Source: Brachypterus glaber (lineage: Eukaryota; Arthropoda; Insecta; Coleoptera; Kateretidae). From it: DNA of 64,000 nt. The stretch is taken from the NCBI GenBank assembly GCA_958510825.1, contig OY294044.1, forward strand, positions 42,683,550-42,747,549, given 5' to 3'. Positions 10,678 through 21,439 of this stretch are shown here, piece by piece (position 1 is the first letter of the stretch; every line of letters starts with the position of its first letter). The translations under genes were made by a program, and so were the position numbers. Below the pieces are notes generated by a model, which saw only the letters and a program-made list of their open reading frames with translations, ran no database searches and was not told the origin of the DNA.

Positions 10678-12177
10678 ATGTCTCACACAATTGAACAAAA
10701 TAGCATGTACTCTTGTTGCATCAAAAAGTTTTTACATTACACCTGCATACATTGTCAAAAAATATATCATAAATCTTGTGTTCCAAAAATAAGAAACAAA
10801 ATTCGCTTTATAAAGCAAAACAACATAAGTTGCTGTGATTCAGAAACCATCGAAACAACAATTGAACAACTAGAACTGTCCAGCGTTCTCGAAAAAACCA
10901 TTTTAGAACTTGAAGAGGATGGTTCACAAAAATTAAGGCATATTAACAAACTTGAAAATCGGAATCAGCTATTATTACAAGAAGCCACAAAAAGAGAGGA
11001 CGAGTTACTATCACAGTTAAGGGAAAAGGAAAATGTTGTAAAAAAATTGACGAAAAACTTAAAAGAGGTTAAAAATATACACTCACGGACTATATCAGTT
11101 GTTACACAAACTGATGAACCATTTTGCGAAAAATGTCCCAAATTAATTATGGAAAAAAATGAAAATAGACAGGACATATTTAGGCTCTGCGAAAAACTTG
11201 ATGAGAAAAAAGTGGAAAAAAATGAGATTATAGAGAATAATATTATTTTGACTAACAAAATTAAAAAACAAAAAGATGAATTGGATAATAATTTTCAAGT
11301 GACCAAAACCTTGCTGGAAGATTTGGATATTGTAAAAGAAGAAGTGAATAAACTAGTAAAACTAAATAATGAACTCCAGAATAAATTATCATATACAGAA
11401 AAGGCTAAAAGAAATAATAATTCTCTTCAAACAGACTGCAACAAAAAACCGAACATAATTTTGGTTACAGATGAACTGGGAAAGGGTTTAAATAAAAAAT
11501 TAAGCTCAATTTCTAATAACTTTAACATAAAATCATTTCTGAAACCTAATGCTGTTTTCCAAAACATTATCGAAAACCTAGAATCAAATGCCGATGATTT
11601 ATCTGACAACGACTTTATCTTCGTTATGGGTAGAAAAAATGACTTTGCCAAGAAAAATAATATTAATTTAAAGGAAATTTTATGTAAATTTACAAAATGT
11701 AGATGTGCAAATATTGTAATCTCTGGTGTGCCATATAATAAAAACCAAACAATAAACAATGATATTTATAAATTTAACAAAGATCTACTTAACGAAATTC
11801 TTAAACTGGATAAAACAAGTAAGCAAAATGTATTTTATTATGATATAAATAAGCACAGTTATAAAATTAATACAAGAAATATCGCCAGACACATTATTGA
11901 TATCACAAATGAACGTAAAAAGCCTTCTGATCTACAAAATTTATGTAATATAGCAATTTGTGAAGAGCTTGGAAAAAACTTAACCGACTCATTTTCGTGT
12001 GTCACCGATTTTACATTTGATGAAGAGCTCCATGGCAAAATATTAAGCACAGAACCATGGCCCAAGGGCACTGAAGCATCTTTCTCTGTTTTCAACGAAA
12101 ATGAAAATCGATGGCGAGGTTACTACAACAAGAGTCCATATGGAAGCAAAGGGTCCAATAATCGTAGCAAATTCTAG
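10678..12177 (+). CDS. CR1-type ORF1 protein: PHD-like finger, coiled coils, SGNH-esterase-like domain
   Basis: The 499-codon frame is uninterrupted. Residues 13-51 hold a Cys/His cluster (CC, then C23-x2-C26-x4-H31-x2-C34, then a CC pair) resembling the PHD-like finger of CR1-family ORF1 proteins. Residues about 60-140 and 155-248 are Glu/Lys/Leu-rich heptad-like segments, a likely coiled coil for multimerisation. Residues about 258-400 resemble an SGNH hydrolase fold: ILVTDELGKGL sits where the GDS box belongs, FVMGRKND (about 315-322) matches the GxND block and ISGVPY follows. In block I the usual G-D-S reads T264-D265-E266, so the nucleophilic serine is missing. By family knowledge ORF1 binds element RNA in the ribonucleoprotein. 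The stop lies 49 bases before ORF2. Confidence 0.85.
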   Translation: MSHTIEQNSMYSCCIKKFLHYTCIHCQKIYHKSCVPKIRNKIRFIKQNNISCCDSETIETTIEQLELSSVLEKTILELEEDGSQKLRHINKLENRNQLLLQEATKREDELLSQLREKENVVKKLTKNLKEVKNIHSRTISVVTQTDEPFCEKCPKLIMEKNENRQDIFRLCEKLDEKKVEKNEIIENNIILTNKIKKQKDELDNNFQVTKTLLEDLDIVKEEVNKLVKLNNELQNKLSYTEKAKRNNNSLQTDCNKKPNIILVTDELGKGLNKKLSSISNNFNIKSFLKPNAVFQNIIENLESNADDLSDNDFIFVMGRKNDFAKKNNINLKEILCKFTKCRCANIVISGVPYNKNQTINNDIYKFNKDLLNEILKLDKTSKQNVFYYDINKHSYKINTRNIARHIIDITNERKKPSDLQNLCNIAICEELGKNLTDSFSCVTDFTFDEELHGKILSTEPWPKGTEASFSVFNENENRWRGYYNKSPYGSKGSNNRSKF

Positions 12178-12226
12178 TCAGTCAAAAAATCAGCCAAACA
12201 AATTAAATAAAAATAACAAACATTTG

Positions 12227-15038
12227 ATGTACAAAGTCACCCATTTAAATGCTGAAAGCATTAATAATAAAATTAATGCCCTTGATGTTTTTTTAGGTGA
12301 TGAAAATCCTGACTTTTTTTGTGTCACTGAAACCCATATGCGTTCTTATCAGGCTGAGGAACAACATTGGAGGGATATACACTGGCATCTAGTTACTGTC
12401 GTGCAATTCTTAGAAAAGGTGGAACAGGTATTTTTGTAAAAAATAATTTAATAAATGATTGCAAAGTATTTAAAGTAGAAGATCTATGCATTGAACAAGT
12501 ATTTGAGTGTTGTAGCATAGTAAACAATAATGAGGTTTGCATATCGGTAGTTTATAAATCCCCCAAAAAGGACTTTGATACTTTTCTTCTTCATATGTTT
12601 AGTTTAATTAACAAAATGACTGAGAAACACAAAAGGGTTATTGTTTGCGGAGATTTAAATGTTGACACTTTAACAGAAAGTGTAGAGTCCACTTTACTTT
12701 TGGATGTAGTAAATTCCTTTGACCTTGTCTGTTTACCTAATGATCCTACCAGAATAACTAGCTCGACGGTCACTTCTATTGACCATTTTATAACAAATTT
12801 TAAAAATACAGATTGTGTAGTCGCAGAAGCTGGTCTTTCTGATCACACTGCTCAGCATCTTCATGTATTTAGTACAAATAAAAATAAAAAAGTAGTATCC
12901 AAAAATAAAAAAATAAGTTATTGTCAATTGGATAATAAAGAGTTTTTACCCTAAATTTTAATATTAATAAATTAAAATATTCTTTTTCTGCAAATACTTG
13001 CTTTACTTATTTTCGGTACATATTTATCTGGGTTTTTGACATATGTTGCCCTAAAGTAACAAAATTTATAAATACAAACCAAAAGCACTTTCAAACTTGG
13101 AATTTAAATCAAATAAAAACCAACTCTCGCAATCTAAAAAATTTAAACGTTATGCGTAAAAAGTTTCCTTGTGACTTTCTTAACAGGGAGTACAAAAAAT
13201 TAAGGAAAAGAAACAATCAACTCATTACAGATTCTAAAATCAATATTTATAGTAATATGATAAGTTCTTCCTTTAATAAAAATAAAACTATATGGAAAAT
13301 TGTTAGAGACAAAACTGGAAAATTTATTTCTGAAAAAAATATAATGCTAAATATCGGTGGTAAAATTTATTCTAGTGCATATGATGTTGCTAATTGTTTT
13401 GCAGGATATCTTGGAAGCGTAGTTTCAAATCTACTTCAAAATAATCCTAGCACAGGCGACTCCAGTGGTACTACTGGTAATTATGTATCAAATACCTTTT
13501 TCTTTCATCCTGTGACTCAGGAAGAAGTAACTAGCGTTATCATGGGTCTTTTAAATAAATAGGCTACTGGCTATGATGAGGTGCCTGTAAAACTAATAAA
13601 AAAGTGTTCAGATATTTTTTCTCTTATCTTGAGTGTTATGATAAACTCATTTGTAAATTTAGGCCAATTTCCCGATATGCTTAAACTATCCTCTGTAGTT
13701 ATGCTATTTAAGAAGGGGGAAAGATCCGAAGTGTGCAAATTACCGTCCCATAGCTTTATTAAGCATTTTTTCAAAAATTATTGAAAAGATAATTTGTAAT
13801 AGAACGGTATTGTTTCTAAATAAATATAATATTCTGATGCCATCACAACACGGCTTTAGACATAGTTTCTCTACCGAAACTGCCACAATAGAACTTGTTC
13901 AATATATTCAAGAAAATCTTGATAAACAAAAGTATGTAGTTGGTCTTTTTTTCGACCTTTCTAGGGCGTTTGACTGCCTAAATATAGATATAATTGTTAA
14001 AAAACTAAACAGTCTTGGTTTTAGGGGAAACTTTAACTCTTTTCTGGAATCATTTCATAAAGATAGGAAAATTACAGTTAAATATAAGGATATTTTTTCT
14101 AGTACCCACACGTTGGACACTGGAACCCCCCAGGGCAGCGTCATTGGGCCGCTTATTTTTATTTTGTTTGTTAATGATCTTACCAAGTTCATATCAAGAG
14201 GCAAGGTCATACCGTACGCAGATGACACTTCAATAGTTGTAACGGGAAACACGCCCGAAGAAATTAATGAAAATGTAAACTGTGTCCTAAATGAATTTAG
14301 AAATTGGTGCATTGAAAATAAACTTATAATAAATGTCTCGAAAACTGTCTGTGTTAATTTCAATATAAGAAAACCGTTACTCTCTTGTAATTTTAAGTTT
14401 AATGATGTTTCTTTAAAATTATCAGATACACAAACTTTTTTAGGCGTCACTCTTGATAAAAACTTAAATTGGAATAATCAATTAAACTCATTATGCTCAA
14501 GACTTAATAAATCATTTTATGCAATTAAAACTTTAAAGAATAGTCTACCACAAAAAAACCTCATTAGTGTGTACTTTGCACTGGCGTATAGCATCATAAT
14601 ATTGTTGCGTGGGGACAAGCCGCTGATCACGAAAGGATCTTTAAAGTGCAAAAAAGATTTGTAAGATTAATTTTTAATTTAAAACATAGAGAATCTTGTC
14701 GCAATACTTTTAAAAGTAAGCAACTCTTAACTTTTACATGTATTTATCTTTACAAGTTATTGACATATGTTCATAAAAACAGAGACAAATTTCTTACTCA
14801 CTCCGACAAACATGAACATGCAACAAGAAACAATAATTTATTTTTGTTAGATAGTCATAGAACAGCATTCTATGAAAAATCACCGAAACATGCAGGGTGT
14901 TACCTCTTCAATTTTTTGCCACCGGAATTCAAGACAATCTATCCACACAATATTTTCAAAAAAAAACTAAAAAAGTTTCTACTTGATAAAGCATTTTATA
15001 ATATTACCGAATTTACAGGGCCCGTCGTTGTACATTAA
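12227..15038 (+). pseudogene. CR1-type ORF2 (APE endonuclease + reverse transcriptase), broken
   Basis: The order of motifs is that of a complete ORF2: endonuclease start (LNAESINNK, VTETH), GGTGIFVKN, VVYKSP, VCGDLNVD and SDH (12227-12880); a linker with NREYKKLRKRNNQ (13180); then RT with TGYDEVP (13566), an NYRP-type block (13738), FFDLSRAFD (13951), TPQGSVIGP (14125), the catalytic YADD (14215-14226), a FLGVTLDKNLNW block and a C-terminal RESCRNTFK segment. Reading must change frame near 12375, 12948, 13735 and 14605, and a TAG interrupts the frame at 13560-13562 just before the TGYDEVP block. The catalytic residues I can see are retained. No single product can be made, so the copy is dead unless complemented. 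Confidence 0.9.
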
Positions 15039-15239
15039 ATTTTTGTGACTGTTTTACATTATTTATAAATATAAGTGTCAAATTTTTAATAGTCCTGTGT
15101 TCCTTCTGATCTATGTTATATTTAATTGTTATATTTATTTTTAATTTATTTTAGTTTAGACTATATTTTAATGTGACCTATCTCATACATTTTTTTATAT
15201 TTGTAATTTGAGACTAATAAATGAATCTGAATCTGAATC

Positions 15240-15496
15240 TTTTGAGGTAGCTGAAATCATTGGCGTAGATAGGATTTTTTTCTTGGGGCGTAGTCAGCAT
15301 TTTAAGTGACATATTTGCCAAAATTGCAAATAAATAAAGATTCTTGGCGGGGAAAATAAATATCCCTTCTACCCCCCATATCTACGTGCCTGGCTGAAAC
15401 CTATTTCGATATTAAACATTCTAAATTAAAATGACTGACAGACTGATCCAGAGAAGGCGATATGGCATTTTCAAAATGGTTTCAGCTACCTCAAAA
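15240..15496. repeat. Foldback segment with 17-bp inverted ends
   Basis: ttttgaggtagctgaaa at 15240-15256 is matched exactly by its complement tttcagctacctcaaaa at 15480-15496. The right arm is related to the 'tttttgaggt(t/a)gctgaa' repeats at 10405, 54590 and 58290. It begins immediately at the tail of the retrotransposon. Confidence 0.6.
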
Positions 15497-15654
15497 TTAC
15501 TAATTTTCGGCAAAAAAATATTGAAATTTTTATACATTTCGGAAAAATTATCTCAAAAACTTTTGTAGTAGAAAAATTTTATTATTAGGCTAATAACTCG
15601 AAATTAGGTTGAGTCGGAATCCTTTGACAAGGACCTTTTCAGCTGTTGACCTGT

Positions 15655-15917
15655 GCTATTAGACCTTTACTTATCAAGTCGGCTAGCGTGAGTTCAGCTC
15701 TCATCTGCGACGAATGTTTTTTTTTTTCAGTTAATTAATTGAAAGACGATGGGGACATGTAAAACAGAGACACCCCCCTAACAACTGATTCGAAAGTCAC
15801 TTAAAGCCGATTAAAGCCGATTAAAGCTGATAGCCCACACCAGTCCTGGAATTTATTTATTTATTTATTTATTTAATGATTAATTAAGTAGAATATTACC
15901 AGGTTAAACAAACATGA
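15655..15917 (+). repeat. SINE copy 1, diverged
   Basis: It aligns block by block with the better copy at 25450-25689: ctagcgtgagttcag..tctcat at the B-box position, then tttttcagttaatta, then tagcccacaccagtcctg, and the end ttaagtagaatattaccagg with ttaaacaaacat. The copy is interrupted by an (ATTT)n stretch at 15848-15876 and has a duplicated taaagccgat word. The internal promoter is degenerate. Confidence 0.65.
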
Positions 15918-16317
15918 TATTGTTAATTACCTATTCAATTTGATGGATCCGGTTCCTTTGGGTGCTAGAAAGCGCAAAAATCTATATTTTTGACTTACAG
16001 GTAGTTACGGAATCATATAAATTTTTATATATTATCAGATTGAGCTATTTTCATACACTAAAGAAACGGACATTTCGATAAGTTTACATATAAAATTATG
16101 TTTTATCCTATACATACAGATAATAAGACAATTACCAGCTTTATTTTAAATATATAAACTCAATAATAACCCCCGCGTGGCTTTTACTTTATTGAGTGGA
16201 TAATTATTTATTTTACCCACTCAACTGTCACTTGTCAAATTATTTTCTTGTAAATGTCATTAAAATTTTTAATAAAAATATGAATTCCTAAGCTATTTAT
16301 TGGATAAAACCTTGTAT
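15918..16317. other. Intergenic DNA, nothing recognised
   Basis: No gene, unit repeat or long inverted repeat is visible in this stretch. Confidence 0.4.
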
Positions 16318-16434
16318 GGCACTCATGGGTAAACCGATATTGCCCCTCGAAAATTAACCTGCTTGGCTGACGCCTCGCAGGTAAATTTTCTCATGGGCAA
16401 TATCTTACTTTACCCACTAGTACCATAAATAACT
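16318..16434. mobile_element. Hairpin MITE, about 117 bp
   Basis: The left arm (actcatgggtaaa, gatattgcccctcgaaaatt, aacctgc) is complemented on the right by gcaggtaaattttc, tcatgggcaatatc and tttacccactagtac. The loop is a GC-richer stretch around 16366-16378. The small size and compact hairpin fit a MITE; superfamily unknown. Confidence 0.75.
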
Positions 16435-16659
16435 ATTATATACCGATTTTTTTTATGAAATTTTCTTCGTAAAATAAATAAACATTCAGTTTGTAATATG
16501 TATAAAATTCCAGTACTCATAATAGGTTATTTTGTTGCCCATATGTATACAGTAATATTTTTTTTCTTATGGGAAATTATTTTTTTTTCAAACCCATCAG
16601 GAAACACTGTTAATAGTTAATAACTATAGTTAATATATTGACATATAGAACAAAAACGA

Positions 16660-17315
16660 ATACAATACTAAAATACTGCTGCCAACAAAATAATACTTTC
16701 CCCTTCATTAAAATAAAAAACGAAAAAAAAAATTAATAAAAAAAAATTAAAAATTTTTTTTCAATATGTTTTTTTTTTTTAAGTTTCGTTTTTCATAAAA
16801 CGAAAAATAAATTGAAAAAAAAATGTTTTTGAAAAAAAAATAGTTTTTACCCCTTACCCTAATCCGATTTTTACCAAAAACAATTCCAGCCTAGAACTTT
16901 GGATAATCAACCTGTGGTCCAAATTTTAAGTCTTTAGCCCGAAGGACACACAGACCGACTGACACATTTTTTTTTACGGAAATCATATTTTTTGGACTTT
17001 TTAAAAAATATTTTTTTTTAAGTTTTTCAAAAAAAATTGAAAAAAGAAATGTTTTTGAAAAAAATAGTTTTTACCCCCTTACCCCAATCCGATTTTTACC
17101 AAAAAAAATCCCAGCCTAGAACTGTGGTCCAAATTTTAAGTCATTAGCCCTAAGCGTTCTTGAGTTATCGTGGTCACAAATTTTCCGGACACACAGACCG
17201 ACAGACCGACAATTTTTTTTACGGAAATCATATTTTTTGAATATAAAACGTACAGAAACGTAAAAAAAGCAATAAATTTTTTTTTAATAACGCAAGACTT
17301 TCCTTGGGGAAAATA
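16660..17315 (+). repeat. Dispersed A/T-rich element with two copies of a conserved CCGGACAGACC-type module
   Basis: The element begins near tactgctgccaacaaaataa and ends near gcaagactttccttggggaa; both edges recur, inverted, at 37880-38385. Inside are two tandem blocks (about 16854-16962 and 17085-17215), each reading through aatccgatttttaccaaaaa, agcctagaac, gtggtccaaattttaagtc and a run of gac(a/c)ga words, before an A/T tract with ttacggaaatcatatttttt. No coding frame. The second block keeps gagttatcgtggtcacaaat, which is missing from the first. Confidence 0.7.
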
Positions 17316-17552
17316 AAATACTTATATCAACAAAACAATTTTTAGAACTCAAAAGCACGTTTTTCAACAAAAACCAACACACTAACAAAAATTCGACACC
17401 GACTAATCTCAAAAGTGCGTGATATGATCAGCTCTTTATATTTTTACAGGCAATATTAGATACCAAGTGCCATTTAACAAAAGGTACTCCAACTTGAAGA
17501 CAAGTGAAAACTAGGTGCCCTTAAATTTTGTATTTTTATTATTAAACAATTC

Positions 17553-18340
17553 AGGGTGGACCTTATATTTTTTTATAATCTTAAAATTTTCATTTGGGTG
17601 TAACTAGAAAACTCTGAAACTAGTGATCATACGTCTTTAAGGGTTCTAATTGGTCCCCTAAAATTCGTAAAATTACCCATAAATCGTTAAAAATTGTCTG
17701 TAATTATTTTTTAAGTGTTCAAGCCAAGTCTTATGTTTTCTCCTTTGAGTATAAAAAAATATGTGCCAAATTTCAAAATGATCAAAACATTCTAACCCGT
17801 GCCTAAAATGCGTAAAACAAAATGAGCTAAAAACAAATAAGAGCTCCTAAATAAGTCACTTTGATAACCCCTTATTTGGCTCCTAGCTAATTATGTTTTA
17901 GTTTAATCATTTTAATGTCATGAATAATTATTCATTCAATTATAATTATTAGAATGCATTAAATAAAAATAAAAGTCCAGTTTGAAACATTTTAAAATGT
18001 TTGTTTACCGCTTGACTCACATTTATGGTAGAAATTCGTAAATTTTAGTGTTAGGGGAAACTTAGGCTGATTTTCGACAAGGGTTGTCTTTTGATCATTT
18101 TGAAATTTGGCGCATAATTTTGTATGCTTAAAAGGAAAAAAAAATAAGATTTCAAGCCCTTTAAATTTTTAACTTATACAAAAATTACAGACAACCCTCA
18201 ACGATTTTTTACAATTTTTGGGTAATTTTTCTAATTTGAGGGGCCCAATTAGGACCCTTACAGAAGTTTGATCACTCTTAGAATTTTCTATTTACACCTA
18301 AATGAAAATTTTAAGATAACTAATAAAAAAGGTACATCGT
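17553..18340. mobile_element. Foldback element, about 790 bp
   Basis: Arms of about 230 bases at 17553-17795 and 18087-18335 are diverged inverted copies: ttaaaattttcatttgggtg against the complement near 18298-18315, and ccaaatttcaaaatgatcaa against ttgatcattttgaaatttgg. The central ~290 bases show no symmetry and no gene. No transposase. Confidence 0.75.
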
Positions 18341-19388
18341 GTGCAGAAACGTCGCGAATGCACCAAAGATACTTTCCGACAAGTTATGTACACTATTTTT
18401 CCTACGACCCAAACAAAAATATAATAATTTAAAAGAAATATTATTTTGTTTAAATAACGATAAATCATCATTTATTTAAAATTATTAGATTGATTAAAAT
18501 TCAGTTAATATTAAAAAGATACCACTACTTCACAGAAAAATAAATAATCTAGCGTTCCAGTTTTGCTAAAGTTCTCGCATCTGGATCCATAGATGCATCA
18601 ACCTTGAGAAATCAATTCAAGTTCACCTTGGTCTCTTCTAGAATTCGTTTGTTACTTATTATTAGACTTTGAGAGTCAAAATTAGTTACGTTTTGTCCAT
18701 TCAAATTGTTGTTAACTCATTAAAATTAAAACGTTTTATAATTTAAAATTATAATAATTAATAAAAAAGTGGAAAATATAGATATTTAGATACATATAAA
18801 TGTAATGAATCTAATAAAATGGTAAATATTTTGAAAAAACAGATAGCTTTGCTTTTCCACACATGTATGATATTATTTCTCAAGCGTATGATATATGACT
18901 CTTTCCTATTCTCTAAATCGTAATTCATCGTTTTTATAGGTATGTATTCTAACACATATTTTATATTTCGATACATATTTAAAATTTAGCCGGGAGAAAA
19001 TAAGTTGTTCAAAATGTTTACCGGCTCTTCGACTACTACTTAGTTACCATTTTAATTAACCCATGTATCTACAGTGCTCCCACAATGATTGAAGTTTCAA
19101 TTTTGCTATCAACCAAACAGGAGTCCCGAGACCAATTTAACCAATCATCATTTCTGCACAAGTGTCAAAACGTCTAGTTCGTCTAATCCCGTTTCCACGC
19201 TATGTCTTGTATCAACACGGATATGGTTGGCTGTTTACGTGCTTCATTTGATATAGTCAGTTGGGGCTGTTCCACGAAAATAACAAATAATTATTTTGAA
19301 ATTAAATATAGTTTTTTCCCCGTAGGAAGCTTTAACAATTTAAAAAAAAATCAATAAAGTAGTCTTTTTAATATTCCTAATGTTTATA
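18341..19388. other. Intergenic DNA with one dispersed repeat block
   Basis: About 100 bases at 18810-18915 (atggtaaatattttgaaaaa ... cacacatgtat(g/a)atattattt) recur at 47605-47690. The 72-residue minus-strand frame here (18758-18976) has no motif and overlaps this repeat. Otherwise nothing. Confidence 0.45.
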
Positions 19389-19857
19389 TTTGTTAAGCTA
19401 CCTTCGGGAAGTTTCAGGGACATCAAATTTTCTCGTTCAAGCATACAGATATAAAAACATTCAATCCACAAGATTTGTCATCAAACTATTTTTGAACATA
19501 AATTTAAACATATTTTGTTTTAGAAGGAGATTTACCCTTAACATAAATAATAATTTAAAAAAAATTGAACAATGTAAAAATTGTTCAAAACTGGTTCAAA
19601 AGTCAGTATAAGGTGGTTCCCTCTTCTACTAGCCCACATAAGTTCTAGACTTAGGGGATGCTTAATTAAGTAGAATAGTATGTATGTATGGATGTAATCC
19701 TTATTTATGTTAAATAAACAAAATATGTTTAAATTTATGTCAACAAACTATTTAAATAGATAGTTTGTTGACAAATCTTGTGGATCGAATGTTTTTATAC
19801 CTGTTTGCTTGAAAATGGGTAATTCGATGTTCCTGAAACTTAGGTAGCTTAACAAAT
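19389..19857. mobile_element. Foldback element holding a SINE fragment
   Basis: The left arm 19389-19495 (tttgttaagctacctt, ttcagggacatc, agcatacagatataaaaaca, ccacaagatttgtca) is complemented by 19757-19857. The central part contains the 3' half of a SINE (19600-19700). An extra small palindrome, gtcaacaaacta / tagtttgttgac, lies at 19739-19771. A 73-residue plus-strand frame over the left arm (19390-19611) is a by-product of this repeat. Confidence 0.75.
19600..19700 (+). repeat. SINE copy 2, 3' half only
   Basis: It matches the 3' half of the SINE at 25450-25689: ggttccctct, ctactagcccacat, agttctagactt, ggggatgcttaattaagtag and aatagta. The tRNA-like head is missing. Confidence 0.65.
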
Positions 19858-20411
19858 AGGTATGTTAAAAATACAACTTTACTGATTTTTTAAATTATTA
19901 TTTTATTTGGAGGGGTCAAAGGTCTTTCGATTTTTTTTTACTCCACTAAGGCAGCTTGAAAGCAGGGGTTATGTTTTTAACGTGTTTGTATGTACAGGGA
20001 CGGATCGAGCTAGCCGGCCCTCGATTTTTTTAAAACATAATTTTCCCATCTAGTGCCCACGAAGGGACGGGCGGAAAGTCGCGCCCCTCCTGATAAAAAG
20101 TTACTACTAAAAAATGGTCGTCAGCCCTTTATTGACTAAGTTAGCACCCTCTATAACTTAATACAATTTTTTTATATAAATTAGTTTTTAAGCAAGCAGG
20201 AATTTGGTATAATACGGTCCATATTAAATTTAAAAATAGTATTTTACTTTCCCACGTTTCAGATTCAAAACTTCTGACAAAATAAGAAAAATCTGTGGTT
20301 TTTTATTATAAATTCGGTGTTAAATTAAAAAATTTTCCGACGTTTCGGCTTTCTTATTTACTTTATCCAGCCAGTCCATTTTTTCGTAGTCGGTTTTTTT
20401 GGAAACTATGC

Positions 20412-20443
<32 letters not shown>

Positions 20444-20777
20444 TATAAAATTAAATTTTAAGCGTTTACTGTTTTTAGGGTTCTTTAGTTTGTATAACGT
20501 AAAAAAGGAATAAAATTCAAAATTTTAGGTAAATATTCCTCAAATATTAAAAAGAAGTCAGTAGGATATAAAGAAAGACGATTATGTAAAAATGGAGGAA
20601 CTAAACTTCATGGAAGATTAAAATTATTTGTAACCTAAAACTTATTTGAGACTTTGCATTAAAATTAAAGGAGAGCACAAGTCAAAAGCTTATTTGTGGC
20701 TTTTCGTGACCCTGTAACATACATTTTAAATAAAAAATACTGCTTTATAAAAAAATTATTTTTTATTTGCCGTGGAC
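19858..20777. other. Intergenic DNA with a possible hAT-like end and a TA microsatellite
   Basis: A GC-richer patch near 19990-20100 begins with tacagggacggatcgagc, a word resembling CAGGGAC-type ends of hAT elements, but no partner end was found. (TA)n lies at 20413-20433. At 20673-20735 is a block (agcacaagtcaaaagcttat, tgtggc..ttcgtgac.ctgtaac) that recurs at 45966-46024. Confidence 0.35.
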
Positions 20778-21079
20778 TTAGTTGCTACTGGCTATATTTA
20801 ATGCGCTGCTTTTGGACCTTTTTCCATTTTTCTCGATCAGCTCGTTTTTTTTGAGATATTGAGCACAGTACCTAGTTCTTTTTGCCTATAGTTGTAGTAA
20901 AAAAAGAGATTTTTCGTTTATTTTTTCTCTTTAATTGGGTCTCTAAGCCAAAATAGAGAACCAATCCTCCTCAAAAAAAAATTGACAATAATTTTTTTTT
21001 CTACAAAAAAACGAGCTGATCAAGAAAAACGAAGCAAGGTTCCGAAAACAGAGCATCAAATAGGTCTAGAATCAACTAA
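20778..21079. mobile_element. Foldback element, about 300 bp
   Basis: The left arm 20778-20858 (agttgctactggctatattt, aatgcgctgcttttgg, cgatcagctcgttttttt) is complemented by 21005-21079. The middle is A/T rich and contains a weaker inverted pair. No gene. Confidence 0.75.
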
Positions 21080-21439
21080 AATGCTGTTCGCAAATTGTTG
21101 AGTGTATAGCAGTATAATCAATGTAGTGCACTACCTACATTGATTACACTAGTGATTATAATAATTGTTATAATAACTTATTATTATAATTATTTCGATA
21201 GATTGTTAAAAGATTTGTTTTTCAACAAATTTTTGTTTGATACACGTACCTCACAAAAACATGTAAGTTCATAGCAAGTAGGTATATAGAATTACATAAA
21301 AATTATAAAAAATTAATTACCAATATTTATTTTTTGTTTAAATCAAAATTATTTTTATTTTTATTATTTTCTAGTTTACAAATAATTTAGTTTATTCATA
21401 TTATGATATATTGTTCAACTTTTTAAATGTAAGTAGTCA
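21080..21439. other. A/T-rich DNA upstream of a retrotransposon, nothing recognised
   Basis: There are a small inverted pair around tgtagtgcactacctacatt (about 21122) and TTAT-rich sequence near 21165-21200. No gene. Confidence 0.4.

Larger units (their letters stand above)
10550..15240 (+). mobile_element. Nearly full-length CR1-like non-LTR retrotransposon
   Basis: The element has a short 5' untranslated region, an intact ORF1 (10678-12177), a broken ORF2 (12227-15038) with endonuclease and reverse transcriptase, a 3' untranslated region of about 180 bases and a 3' tail of repeated TGAATC units (about 15219-15239) instead of poly-A. An ORF1 with PHD-like finger and esterase-like domain and a microsatellite tail are hallmarks of the CR1 superclade (CR1, L2 and relatives). 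The 5' boundary is an estimate, and I could not find a convincing target-site duplication. It is the longest and best-preserved element in the window. Confidence 0.85.

Noticed and set aside
10767..12095. Minus-strand frames across the retrotransposon ORF1
   Set aside because: They are shadows of the plus-strand ORF1, which has recognisable domains.
12591..14450. Minus-strand and alternative frames across ORF2
   Set aside because: They are shadows of the endonuclease/RT reading; the motifs are on the plus strand.
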